64,000 bases of DNA from Paraescarpia echinospica (Eukaryota; Annelida; Polychaeta; Sabellida; Siboglinidae), in the NCBI GenBank assembly GCA_020002185.1, contig CM034538.1, positions 1,654,270 to 1,718,269 of the forward strand, given 5' to 3'. The position numbers were made by a program, and so were the translations under genes. This document shows positions 1 to 9,575 of the stretch, piece after piece; position 1 is the first letter of the stretch, and each line of letters opens with the position of its first letter. The notes below the pieces were generated by a model. It was not told where the DNA came from and did not search any database. It worked only from the letters and a program-made list of their open reading frames with translations.

Positions 1-618
1 CCATCACCATCATCATCACTAGCGTCCGACACCCAATTTTCAACATCCCCCGTGTCCACAGGAGGAACATCATCCGGATCATACCACGGAGATGGAGGAT
101 CATAGCGTTCCCTCTTGATGAGTAATTCCCGCATGACGGGTCTGAAAAAGCAGTCTCGTGTTCATCACGAAGTTCTTCCTCTCTGGAACAAATATGAAAA
201 CTTTGAAAACGATATTATATATTGTGCGAAGTACAGCCGGTGGGAATACGCCAGCGATGTAACCAGACACCGCGTAGGTAGCCAACACGATAAAAGGGCA
301 TGCTAGGTCAACAGACGGGAGAGATAAGAATGGATTATGACACAATATGTAGACGTCTGCTGTCGCGGCCGGAGCAACGTAACCGGACACCGCGTAGCTA
401 GCCGAAATGACAAGTGGGCAGGCTAGGTCAACATACGCATAGATAAGGAAGGACTGTGACACAACATGTATATACATTGCAGAGAATGAGAATCGTGGAA
501 AGTAGGTAATAAATAAGTATTAGTAAAAGTATGTATATAATCGTTGAACACTCACGTGCATTCTGAGACACAGTCACTGCTCACACTGCTGGTATCATCG
601 TCAGTATCAGTGTCATAC
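1..618 (-). CDS. Spliced terminal gene of Polinton copy A, 3' exons (partial)
   Basis: Unrecognised protein. Two exons are visible on the minus strand. One is 618 down to 556 (63 bases), flanked by a pyrimidine-rich AG acceptor and a consensus GTGAGT donor; it encodes an acidic, Asp/Ser-rich stretch. The other starts at 141 after the acceptor CTGCTTTTTCAG and runs off the window. Its copy-B twin encodes an acidic, Pro/Asp-rich C-terminus that stops beside a poly(A) signal. Between them, about 262-476 contains a duplicated unit of about 115 bases that could be coding (hydrophobic, Ser/Ala/Val-rich) or intronic. The position facing away from the RPA-like gene matches the spliced gene at 59996-61216 in the complete Polinton, so it may be that gene's counterpart. 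Confidence 0.45.
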
Positions 619-975
619 CTAAAAGGTAAATATAGACAACTGTGACACATAACGAATAAAGTGAGTATAAATAAGCGTAAGGAATATTAATGAAATTGAA
701 AGAAGAAGAAGAGGTAATGACGTATCAAAAATAGAGGTTAGATACACACGTCACAGGTAGGTTGCGTGAAGAACACTGTGTAATTATGCATATTTTATCT
801 GTCGAATGAAACAAAGCAAAGAGAGAAAAATATATAGGTATATACTGAAATGAATAAAAGTACTTACATTAGTACACAGCAAGCATCACGGAGGCGCCAT
901 TGCGCACGAAGTTCGTCCCAAGGTGTTGCCGACATAGTTGTACATGTGAATGGAATGATGTGAAGGTAACAAACG

Positions 976-981
<6 letters not shown>

Positions 982-1006
<25 letters not shown>
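982..1006. repeat. (TA)n microsatellite
   Basis: Pure TA dinucleotide run. The surrounding stretch from about 620 to 1330 shows no supported coding region; it is AT-rich and probably intronic or promoter DNA between the two divergent genes. The copy-B counterpart is longer, which shows independent slippage after duplication. Confidence 0.9.
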
Positions 1007-1334
1007 AGATAGATGATATGCAGACACACTGTAAAGTCAAGTTTTATGACACACTGTATGGAAAATTTTGGTGTATGAAAAGTGTTAAAGTACAAACCTA
1101 TATCAGTCATACGACATAGGAACCAGCTGGCAATGTATGACCAGTAGTAAAGTACAATCCAAAATATCAGTCATATGACAGGGGGAGCAACTGGCAATAA
1201 GGGTGTGATGTCCGAAGGGCAGCTATCAGCAAGACGACAATGCATGAGGAATGCGCCTTATCGGAACGCAGGCAATACAGGCGAGGACGGGACCTCGATA
1301 AGAACTTTGTGAGTGTGCGTGGTCAGTGCTAACG

Positions 1335-1823
1335 ATGAGACATATAGCGGTCAGCAGCTTGGATATAGAATTCAGGGGTGGCGGACACTTCCTATCGAAT
1401 TTTTATCCGTGTGATATACACATATGGGGCGAAGACTTCACTTGTGCAGAGGCAGTCTATCAGTATAAAAAAACCAGACATTTTCATGACGAGAACACAG
1501 CGAGAAAGCTCCAGACTGCGCGTAGCGGATTACAGGCGAAATACTTGAGTAAATCCATTCACTGGAGTCCAGATCGAACGGCTACATGGCTAGCACAAAG
1601 ACGATCCATGATGTACGCGATAGTAGCCGCGAAGTTTCGTGCGTCTAAACTACGGCAACGCTTGCTTGCCACAGGTGACGCGTGATTTATTGAGAATGTA
1701 CCTAGTCCGGAAGGGTATTGGGGGAAGAGTTCGAAGCTTAACGAAACAGGTAAGAATATACTTGGCGTTATTCTCATGCAGGTGAGAGACTTCATTAGAC
1801 AGTGCTCTGTACGGCTTACGTAA
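1335..1823 (+). pseudogene. NADAR-family (YbiA-like) protein with in-frame TGA, copy A
   Basis: The frame spans 162 codons from ATG 1335 to TAA 1821-1823, the usual length of a NADAR domain, interrupted only by TGA at 1683-1685. Visible family features are LSNFYPC near the N-terminus, an E-x3-YQ-x-KK block, an R-x5-W-x3-R-x3-M block ahead of a KF motif, LLATGDA just before the TGA, and the E-x-x-P-x4-YWG and LG-x-x-LM-x-x-R blocks after it. NADAR proteins act on ADP-ribose or NAD-derived N-glycosidic bonds, and some remove ADP-ribose from nucleic acid in toxin-antitoxin systems. The role in this element is inferred: it could counter host ADP-ribosylation or process nucleotides. The TGA is shared with copy B, so it is either an inherited nonsense change or a recoded codon. 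Confidence 0.75.
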
Positions 1824-1968
1824 GGCGCTCATTAAAAAACAGACAACCACAGGGTGATAGAGTACGATAGAGATAAGGTCACGCGCCTGGGAAGTCGCGA
1901 ACGCCCAGGGACGCATGATGTCATTGTCTAGGGTGTCACGTGGACAACGCCTGGAGAGAGCGATTATG

Positions 1969-1976
1969 TATATAAA
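1969..1976 (+). promoter_or_regulatory. TATA box upstream of RPA-like gene, copy A
   Basis: TATATAAA lies about 93 bases before the ATG at 2069, followed by a pyrimidine-rich CTCTCTCTCT leader. The same box is preserved in copy B at 14998-15005, and a TATA-like element occupies the equivalent place before the RPA-like gene of the complete Polinton. Confidence 0.6.
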
Positions 1977-2068
1977 CCCAGCCTAAATCTAGCAGGACAA
2001 ACACTCTCTCTCTCTGACTCGCTTCCGTTTGAAGACCTTCACTCACACCGACTTCTACGAGTGACAAG

Positions 2069-2254
2069 ATGGCGTCGCCTAGCTACAACTCAAGCCCTGA
2101 GCAAATGCACCTAACAGACCTCGAGAAAGTAAGTGATGGATCTTACGCATTTGTTCATCCACTCACACTCGTAACATGCACTCTGTCAACTAAATACGTA
2201 TGTTATCCAGCGTGTCGTGTCTATAATCGCAAAGTCGTCGTCGTTGAAAAGTAG
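2069..2254 (+). pseudogene. RPA-like OB-fold protein, N-terminal fragment, copy A
   Basis: The 61-residue frame resembles the middle of the RPA-like protein at 58896-59543. It shares the DG-[ST]-Y-x-x-V-x-PLT motif and an x-C-x4-C-x-x-RKV zinc-binding block, although the second zinc Cys is Tyr here and Cys in copy B. The frame stops after a Val/Glu/Lys run. A C-x-x-H continuation is readable in another frame, which suggests a frameshift. Alternatively GTATGT at 2198 is a phase-0 splice donor feeding the phase-0 acceptors at 2383-2384 and 3262-3263. Either reading leaves a truncated RPA-like domain. Confidence 0.45.
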
Positions 2255-2384
2255 GCTATGTGAACTACATCGTGACGGCCCTGGAAATAATCCAACCGTA
2301 AGTCCTGTCTGTTCAACAAGGTGCCGCTACGATATGTGTATTGATACCGGAAGCGATGACGTAATTCCCTATATCGTGTTGTAG

Positions 2385-3242
2385 TTGTACCCGTCGTCGG
2401 CGGTCGATGACGTAATGACGTGGTTGAATGAGAGACAGGATGCGACGGTGCAATCTACGCCATCGCATCAAGGTGTCAAACGCCGTCTGACTTACTCAGA
2501 CGTTACCGACGACGACGACGCTGACGACGAGGCAAGTGTACTTTTGTGTTGGTCATGTACATGGTCTAGTGATGATGAAGATGATGATGTCAAAGAGAAG
2601 CGTAGGCGTGGTGATTTACAGGAGGCGGTAGCGAAGGTGAACGCCATCCAAACGCGTACAGAGAAACTGATAGACGAGGAACTATTTATGGCCACTCTAA
2701 CCGCCGCCTGCGTGCGCTATGCAGCCAACGGACTGTGTCGTCGCTATGCGGACGTTCACGAGGACAAGTACAGGGTGGATCGGTCACGGATTTTTAATAG
2801 TCTCCGTATGGTAGTAGCCGACCTGACGTGTGCAGCGCACACACCGGGTTTTGGTCGTGATACTATATCACGGGTGAAAGAGAGTCTGCGTACCCGAGGT
2901 ATAACCGTGGGGAAAGAGTCAGAGGACGAGGACACATCGGTGAGAAATGGACAACACGGAGCGCTCACAGAGGAGGAAATGGTGGACTGGGAATTACTGC
3001 GAACAACAGCAGTCAATGCCATTGTCCGTTTCGTTGCCAACGAACTGTGGCGCACGTTTGAAGGTGAACAAAACGGCATCTACCTGGTACGCAGTCACTT
3101 GATATACGACAATGTGAAGTGGGCAATGGTCTATTACAGGTATTCAGTGGAGTCACCGGAGTGGACACGTGATACTATAGCACGTGTGCAAGCCATCCTG
3201 CGTGCGCGTGATATATCACTGCTGGAAGAAAACACATTGTAA
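2385..3242 (+). CDS. Accessory exon with duplicated domain, copy A
   Basis: Unrecognised protein. The frame opens directly after a splice-acceptor-like TTGTAG and has no ATG until codon 11, so it is probably a 3' exon. It begins with a hydrophilic, Asp/Glu-rich region (residues about 40-75). Two related units of about 70 residues follow (about 108-177 and 210-279), each with an R-[YF]-x-AN-x-L block and ending in RDTI-x-RV-x-x-x-LR-x-R-x-I. The internal duplication argues for a real domain. It sits between the RPA-like fragment and PolB, the place taken by the accessory exon 57950-58834 in the complete Polinton, but no clear sequence similarity to that exon was seen. Confidence 0.5.
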   Translation: MYPSSAVDDVMTWLNERQDATVQSTPSHQGVKRRLTYSDVTDDDDADDEASVLLCWSCTWSSDDEDDDVKEKRRRGDLQEAVAKVNAIQTRTEKLIDEELFMATLTAACVRYAANGLCRRYADVHEDKYRVDRSRIFNSLRMVVADLTCAAHTPGFGRDTISRVKESLRTRGITVGKESEDEDTSVRNGQHGALTEEEMVDWELLRTTAVNAIVRFVANELWRTFEGEQNGIYLVRSHLIYDNVKWAMVYYRYSVESPEWTRDTIARVQAILRARDISLLEENTL

Positions 3243-3263
3243 TGTTGTTATTGTAGTTGACAG

Positions 3264-3452
3264 GACGCTGGTGCTGCATCTAGCGGACTAGGCCGCATAC
3301 GGGATGCGTATACGGAGAAGGCGTTGACGAGAGCACCACGAAAAAAGGTACCCCGTCGATCACGTGTCGACGTGCCGTTACGTCGCGCTCTGTTGATTCA
3401 CCTGCATGAGCAGCGTCACACGTCATCACCACCACCACTGGACATGACGTGA
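3264..3452 (+). CDS. Small basic exon, copy A
   Basis: A 62-codon open stretch starts in phase 0 right after a GTTGACAG acceptor and ends at TGA 3450-3452. It is rich in Arg and Ala, with an RKKVPRRSR basic patch that could be a nuclear localisation signal. The acceptor has the same phase as the one at 2383-2384, so the two exons could be alternative 3' ends of one transcript. Copy B carries a premature TGA in this exon. Function unknown. Confidence 0.35.
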   Translation, partial: DAGAASSGLGRIRDAYTEKALTRAPRKKVPRRSRVDVPLRRALLIHLHEQRHTSSPPPLDMT

Positions 3453-3534
3453 CGATGTCACGACACCGCCATCACAATCGGACATACCTCTCCAGATGTC
3501 TTGAGACGACGACAACGTCATCATAACGGAGGCG

Positions 3535-3879
3535 GTGTACGCAGCCCTTCGAAAGGACACGGTCGACGACGACGTCACCACAACGGCATCGGAGTACGCG
3601 GCTCTCCGAGACAACACGTCGACGCTCGACCTAGGCCCCGACGGCAACATGGTGTGGTCAAACACATATACCGCTGTTCCGTGGGCGTATGCAGCACCGT
3701 TCGAAGGTGTCCGTAACATTGAGAGAGACATTGAAAGCTTAACAGGTGTCGTATTTGCAACCAGAGCATGTACTCTAAAAGACTCTGTTCACCTGATATG
3801 TCAGGGGATTGCTCGAAATATAATCCGTGACGAACACGTAGAGTACGTGACAGAGACACTCCGTAGCCATCTGCTGTGA
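3535..3879 (+). CDS. Hypothetical protein, copy A
   Basis: A 114-residue frame with no in-frame ATG at its start (it opens with GTG) that ends at TGA 3877-3879. It contains a duplicated [VE]YAALR segment near the N-terminus and otherwise resembles nothing recognised. Copy B preserves the frame at 16561-16905 with a few substitutions, but the copies are so alike that conservation is weak evidence. It could be another exon of the gene upstream of PolB. Confidence 0.3.
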   Translation: MYAALRKDTVDDDVTTTASEYAALRDNTSTLDLGPDGNMVWSNTYTAVPWAYAAPFEGVRNIERDIESLTGVVFATRACTLKDSVHLICQGIARNIIRDEHVEYVTETLRSHLL

Positions 3880-4152
3880 TGATGATATATAGTTAGCCAG
3901 TGACATACAAGAGGAAATGCGCCCCTACGTTCATAGTTGGGGTTATAGGCGCCTCTATATGTAAATAGATTAGTCACATATCATCAAGAGTAAAGACGTA
4001 GCATTGATCGATTTGATTGTAATTGTATAATAAAGGTGCATGTAATCCTGGGTTCCGGTGTCCGTTGTTCTTTCGCATTGACGAGCGACTTTGCGGTATA
4101 TGATACGTAGCCACGCCCCCTCTGATCACACGCTGACATCTATCCACCTTCA

Positions 4153-4192
4153 TACATATATACATACATACATACATACATACATACAAACA
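4153..4192. repeat. (CATA)n microsatellite, copy A
   Basis: Tetranucleotide run upstream of the PolB remnant. The copy-B counterpart at 17174-17272 is more than twice as long. The surrounding 3880-4317 has no supported gene. A TGACGTCA palindrome (CRE-like) lies at 4269-4276, just before the PolB ATG. Confidence 0.9.
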
Positions 4193-4317
4193 CACACTCA
4201 TACAAAGACTCGCCCCGCGCTGTCATGTATTATACGTAGCCACGCACCCCTCTGTCCACACACCTATATGACGTCACGTAGATCTCGCATCCTTCAGTTG
4301 TAGGTACACACAGCACG

Positions 4318-5263
4318 ATGAAGCAACACTCGCGTGACTTACAACGGCACATAGACCGAACGCATTCATTAACACACGTTGACGATCATGCCTACAGCAA
4401 ACCACCAGCGCGAGTGGCGCCATCTGACGAACCACCGAAAGCCACTAAGCACCGCTGTCCGACATGTGAAAGAGACTTCACGAGACGACATGACCTGGTA
4501 CGTCACATGAGAAAGTCATGCGCCAGGTCACAGAAAAGCGATACACACCGCTGTGAGACTTGTGCACGTGAGTTCACGAGACGTGACACCTTGTTACGTC
4601 ATATCAAGACGGTATGTAGCAGAGGTGTAGAGGTAACCGACCCACCGCTACCCAAGCGGGCGAGACGCGCAGAGCGGCCACGTGTGAGCGCCGACGACGA
4701 CGACGCACTACAGCCGCCGCCCCGACTGCCCTTCGCCGACACTCTAGCGAGGGAGCTGCGAGACGTCGTCCGAGATCACTGGTCGACCATCCGAACCCAC
4801 TTGTCCAGAGGACCCGTGCAATCCAGGTGCAATTACAGAGTGTCGACACCGGGCACGTCTTGTCTAGAACCGTCACTGAAAATCATGTTCCGCGAACAGA
4901 CGCACGCGTTCAAGATTAACCTTAGTTACGGTTTCGTGCTAAGGAACAAGATCACTAACCGATACAGATACTACCATTCGTCCTGTAACTGTTGTGGTCG
5001 TTACCTTGATGAACCTTGTCTTATCACCAACACCGAAGAGCTTGATGCATTTCTGGAGCGTATCCCGTGTGAATCACTCATCCGTGCTGACGTACATCCA
5101 GGAACGTGCGGCATTGATCTACTTCTACGCCAACCGCGTGGTCCACGAGGACGAAATCACCACGGGACGTTCTTTCTCGTGGTGTGGTGGTAGTGGTGGT
5201 GTTGTCGTATCTAACGTCACAGCGGACAACGCGACATTGTCGAACGGGACCACCAGCTACTAG
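4318..5263 (+). pseudogene. DNA polymerase B, internally deleted, copy A
   Basis: The N-terminus aligns with the PolB of copy B from ATG 4318 (MKQHS) and keeps two C2HC-type zinc fingers (C-x2-C ... H-x3/4-C). A deletion of about 33 bases removes the first zinc finger seen in copy B. At 5065-5069 the sequence jumps to the very C-terminal part of PolB: about 3.5 kb, corresponding to 18219-21721, is missing. That removes all exonuclease and polymerase motifs, and the frame shifts across the junction. The remaining tail ends with the TAG at 5261-5263, directly before the ATPase ATG. It cannot encode a polymerase. Confidence 0.85.
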
Positions 5264-5750
5264 ATGGACACGTAATGGAAACATCCCTTCACCTGCATCG
5301 TCGCGGGTCCGACGGGGTGCGGTAAGAGTACGTTCGTGAAGCGCTTGCTACGTCACGCCACAACGATGATAGATCCGCCTCCCGAGAAGATCACGTGGTG
5401 TTATAGCGAATGGCATAGCGCCTACGCCGCTGTCGACAACGACCTGGTACGCTTCGAGGAAGGCTTGCCGAGCGGCGGCGTGGTATCAACGATCTGATGG
5501 CGGAAACGGACGAACGGGTCACGAAATTGTTCACGAAAAAGAGTCATCACCAGAACACGTCCGTACTGTATCTCGTGCAGAACCTGTTTCCGAAAAAAAG
5601 GAGAGCCGCAAGATCAGTCTGAACGAGTAATACATGGTGGTCTACAAGAATCCTCGCGACGCGTCACAGATAGGACACTTTGCGCGACATATGTATCCGA
5701 GACGCCTGAAGTTTGTACAGGAAGTGTTCAAAGACGCCACGTCGCCGCCG
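5264..5750 (+). pseudogene. Packaging ATPase remnant, copy A
   Basis: Homologous to the FtsK/HerA-type (A32-like) packaging ATPase at 45717-46390. The P-loop GPTGCGKST is intact here, but codon 4 is TAA (5273-5275). The frame shifts before the Walker B region, where the hydrophobic strand is missing, and a further TAA occurs at about 5632. The Walker B damage is shared with copies B and C and so predates the duplication. The last recognisable codons (KDATS) run straight into the ACT microsatellite, so the natural C-terminus is gone. Confidence 0.85.
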
Positions 5751-5913
5751 ACTACCACTACTCCTACTCCTACTCCTACTTTTACTACCACTACCAATAC
5801 TCATATTCCTACTGCTACTACTACTACCACAACTACTACTACTAGTACCACTACCACTACTCCTACTCCTCCTACTACCACTACTAATACTCATACTCCT
5901 ACTGCTACTACTA

Positions 5914-5944
<31 letters not shown>

Positions 5945-7899
5945 AACTACCTCTACTCCTACTCCTTCTACTACTACTACTACGACTACCACTTCCACTA
6001 TTCATACTCCTATTGCTTATACTACTACCACTACTACTACTACTACTCTTATTCCTACTGCTACTGCTACTACCACTACTACTACTCCTATTCCTACGGC
6101 TACTACTACTACCACTACCACTACTCCTACTCCTACTGCTACTACTACTACCACTACTACCACTCCTACTCCTACTGCTACTACTACTACCACTACCACT
6201 ACCACTACCACTACTACTACTACCACAACCACTACCACTACTCCTACTGCTACTACTACTATTACTACTACTACTACAACTACTACTACCACTACCACTA
6301 CCAGTACTCCTACTGCTACTGCTACTGCTACTGCTACTGCTACTGCTACTACTACTACTACTACTACTACTAATACAACTACTATAACTGTACTACTATT
6401 ACTACTACGACTATTACATCGACTACAACTACTCCTACTCCTACTCTTACTCCTACTACTACTACTACTACCACTACCACTACCACTACCATTACCACTA
6501 CCACTACCACTACTTCTATTCCTACTCCTACCACTACCACTTCCACTTCCATTTCCACTACCATTACCCCTACTACTACTACTATCACTACCACTACTCC
6601 TACTCCTTCTGCTCATACTACTACTACTACTACTACTACTATCACTACCACTACTCCTACTCCTACTGCTCATACTACTACTACTACTCCTACTACTATC
6701 ACTACTACTACCACTACCACAACTCCTACTCCTACTGCTTCTACTATTACCACTACCACTACCACTACCACTACTCCTACTCCTACTGCTCATACTACTA
6801 CCACTACTACTACTACTTATCTTATTCCTACTGCTATTACTACTACCACTACTACTACTCCTATTCCTACGGCTACTACTACTACCACTACTACTACTGC
6901 TACTCCTACTACTACTACTACTACTACTACAACTACTACCACTACCACTATTCGTACTTCTACTGCTACAACTACTACTACCACTACTACTACTCCTACT
7001 CATACTGCTAATACTACTACCACTACCGCTACCACTACCACTACCACTACCACAACTCCTACTCATTATACTACTATTTCTACCACTACTCCGACTCTTA
7101 CTCCTACTACAACTACTACTACCTCTACCACTACCACTACTCCTACTCCTATTGCTACTACTACTATTACCACTACTACTACTTATACTCCTACTGCTAC
7201 TACTACTACCACTACTACCACTCCTACTCCTACTGTTACTAGTACTACCATTACTACCACACCTAATCCTACTGCTACTACTACTACCACTACCACTACC
7301 ACTACTAATACTACTATCACAACCACTACCACTACTCCTACTGCTACTACTACTGCTACTACTACCACTACTCCTACTCCTACTTCTGCTACAACTACTA
7401 CCACTACTACTACTGCTACTCCTACTGCTACTGCTACTACTACTACAACTACTTCTACCACTACTCCTACTCCTTCTACTACTGCTACTACTACTACCAC
7501 TACTACGACTCCTACTCCTACTGCTACTGCTACTGCTACTGCTACTGCTACTACTACTACCACTACTACTACTCCTACTCCTACTCCTACTCCTACTACT
7601 ACTACCACTACTCCTATTCCTACTGCTACTACTACTACTACCACTACCACTACTCCTACTCCTACTGCTAGTACTACTACCACTACTACTTCTACTACTA
7701 CAACTACCACTACCACTACTCCTACTCCTAATGCTAATACTACTACCACCACTACTACTACTACTCCTACTCCTTCTGCTACTACTACTATTACTACCAC
7801 TACTACTACTCCTTCTCCTACTGCTACTACTACTACCACTACAGCTACCACTACCACTACCACTACCACTACCACAACTCCTACTCCTTCTACTACTAC
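5751..7899. repeat. ACT-type microsatellite, block A
   Basis: An almost pure trinucleotide tract of ACT units mixed with CCT, GCT, ATT and CAC variants, forming a loose higher-order pattern in which ACTCCTACTCCTACTGCT recurs every 40-50 bases. It begins inside the ATPase frame and ends at an assembly gap. All plus-strand frames stay open by composition alone (Thr, Leu or Tyr codons), so the long predicted proteins here carry no coding evidence. Confidence 0.95.
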
Positions 7900-8899
7900 N
7901 NNNNNNNNNNNNNNNNNNNNNNNNNNNNNNNNNNNNNNNNNNNNNNNNNNNNNNNNNNNNNNNNNNNNNNNNNNNNNNNNNNNNNNNNNNNNNNNNNNNN
8001 NNNNNNNNNNNNNNNNNNNNNNNNNNNNNNNNNNNNNNNNNNNNNNNNNNNNNNNNNNNNNNNNNNNNNNNNNNNNNNNNNNNNNNNNNNNNNNNNNNNN
8101 NNNNNNNNNNNNNNNNNNNNNNNNNNNNNNNNNNNNNNNNNNNNNNNNNNNNNNNNNNNNNNNNNNNNNNNNNNNNNNNNNNNNNNNNNNNNNNNNNNNN
8201 NNNNNNNNNNNNNNNNNNNNNNNNNNNNNNNNNNNNNNNNNNNNNNNNNNNNNNNNNNNNNNNNNNNNNNNNNNNNNNNNNNNNNNNNNNNNNNNNNNNN
8301 NNNNNNNNNNNNNNNNNNNNNNNNNNNNNNNNNNNNNNNNNNNNNNNNNNNNNNNNNNNNNNNNNNNNNNNNNNNNNNNNNNNNNNNNNNNNNNNNNNNN
8401 NNNNNNNNNNNNNNNNNNNNNNNNNNNNNNNNNNNNNNNNNNNNNNNNNNNNNNNNNNNNNNNNNNNNNNNNNNNNNNNNNNNNNNNNNNNNNNNNNNNN
8501 NNNNNNNNNNNNNNNNNNNNNNNNNNNNNNNNNNNNNNNNNNNNNNNNNNNNNNNNNNNNNNNNNNNNNNNNNNNNNNNNNNNNNNNNNNNNNNNNNNNN
8601 NNNNNNNNNNNNNNNNNNNNNNNNNNNNNNNNNNNNNNNNNNNNNNNNNNNNNNNNNNNNNNNNNNNNNNNNNNNNNNNNNNNNNNNNNNNNNNNNNNNN
8701 NNNNNNNNNNNNNNNNNNNNNNNNNNNNNNNNNNNNNNNNNNNNNNNNNNNNNNNNNNNNNNNNNNNNNNNNNNNNNNNNNNNNNNNNNNNNNNNNNNNN
8801 NNNNNNNNNNNNNNNNNNNNNNNNNNNNNNNNNNNNNNNNNNNNNNNNNNNNNNNNNNNNNNNNNNNNNNNNNNNNNNNNNNNNNNNNNNNNNNNNNNN
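7900..8899. other. Assembly gap (1000 N)
   Basis: Exactly 1000 N bases at the end of a microsatellite. The round size suggests a placeholder, so the true distance to the host-like sequence at 8900 is unknown. Confidence 0.99.
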
Positions 8900-9248
8900 T
8901 AACGGTCGAAAGTGTTTAACGTAACACACTGTAATTTATTTCCTTTTTAATATGAACATTTTATAAAACAAAACGTAGGATTTTAAGAGACTATCTGTCA
9001 GTAACTTAGATATATAAGATAATAATGAAAATGTATCAAGGTGTGTTCTTATGTAATAATATTAATCTTTATTGATACATAATGTTAAGTACAGTACAGA
9101 TGTAGTAGTAATAAGAAACATGCAAATAAATAAACTATAATTCGTGCCAAAAACATAATATATCTTCATAATAAATTAACTCATTTTTTAATAGTGCGTT
9201 ATAAGAATACGGTAATACCGAACACCGGGTGCATCTTAACATGAACAA
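8900..9248. other. AT-rich host sequence, no gene seen
   Basis: AT-rich sequence unlike the Polinton arm on the other side of the gap. No coding, RNA or repeat structure is recognised. Confidence 0.6.
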
Positions 9249-9575
9249 ATACACTAAAGCAGAAAATACTATAATGTTTGCTAGTTATAAAGAATTAGAC
9301 GCTTGGTCCTTTGTTTGAACATATGAAGAGATGTACAATATTGTAGAAAGTTATTTGTAATAAATGTATTCCAAATTTTAGGACCAACATAAGCCAAAGA
9401 CAATTGTCTGCAATTAGTCTTGCAGTATGGTATTTTATATGTTACTTCCTGCCTTATTCTGCTCTTTATATACATTTTCAGTTGCGCCTGTAAGCGTTTA
9501 GTTAGTTTTTTTACTTTAACAAAGCAGTTGCAATTCACTGACATGTAATATGTTTCATCCATTCGTTTCAATAGA
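9249..9575 (-). pseudogene. LINE C-terminal fragment
   Basis: The minus-strand frame 9571-9281 ends with a pattern typical of the C-terminus after the reverse transcriptase of jockey/CR1-group LINEs: a basic segment, then a [YF]xGPKxWN-like block (YVGPKIWN) and a C-terminal FKxRxKRLIL stretch. No reverse transcriptase or endonuclease is present, so this is a 5'-truncated fragment. Only the 3' 100 codons and a short trailing sequence are visible. Confidence 0.55.

Larger units (their letters stand above)
1..5750 (+). mobile_element. Decayed Polinton arm, copy A
   Basis: This segment aligns with 13028-22405 (copy B) at an offset of about 13027 bases, with scattered substitutions and small indels. 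It holds, in order, a minus-strand spliced gene, a NADAR gene, an RPA-like fragment, accessory exons, a PolB remnant and a packaging-ATPase remnant. That gene set is typical of Polinton/Maverick elements. The left end runs off the window and no terminal inverted repeat was found. The right end dissolves into an ACT-type microsatellite. Compared with copy B it lacks about 3.5 kb of PolB. Capsid, protease and integrase genes are absent from what is visible. Confidence 0.8.

Noticed and set aside
1683..1685. Selenocysteine at the NADAR TGA
   Set aside because: No SECIS-like structure was recognised by eye and the family does not use Sec. Kept only as an open recoding question.
5751..7899. Very long Thr-, Leu-, Ser- or Val-rich open frames across the ACT tracts (also 22406-31309)
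   Set aside because: Pure triplet repeats stay open in most frames by composition. No domain, codon bias or start supports a protein beyond the ATPase remnant.
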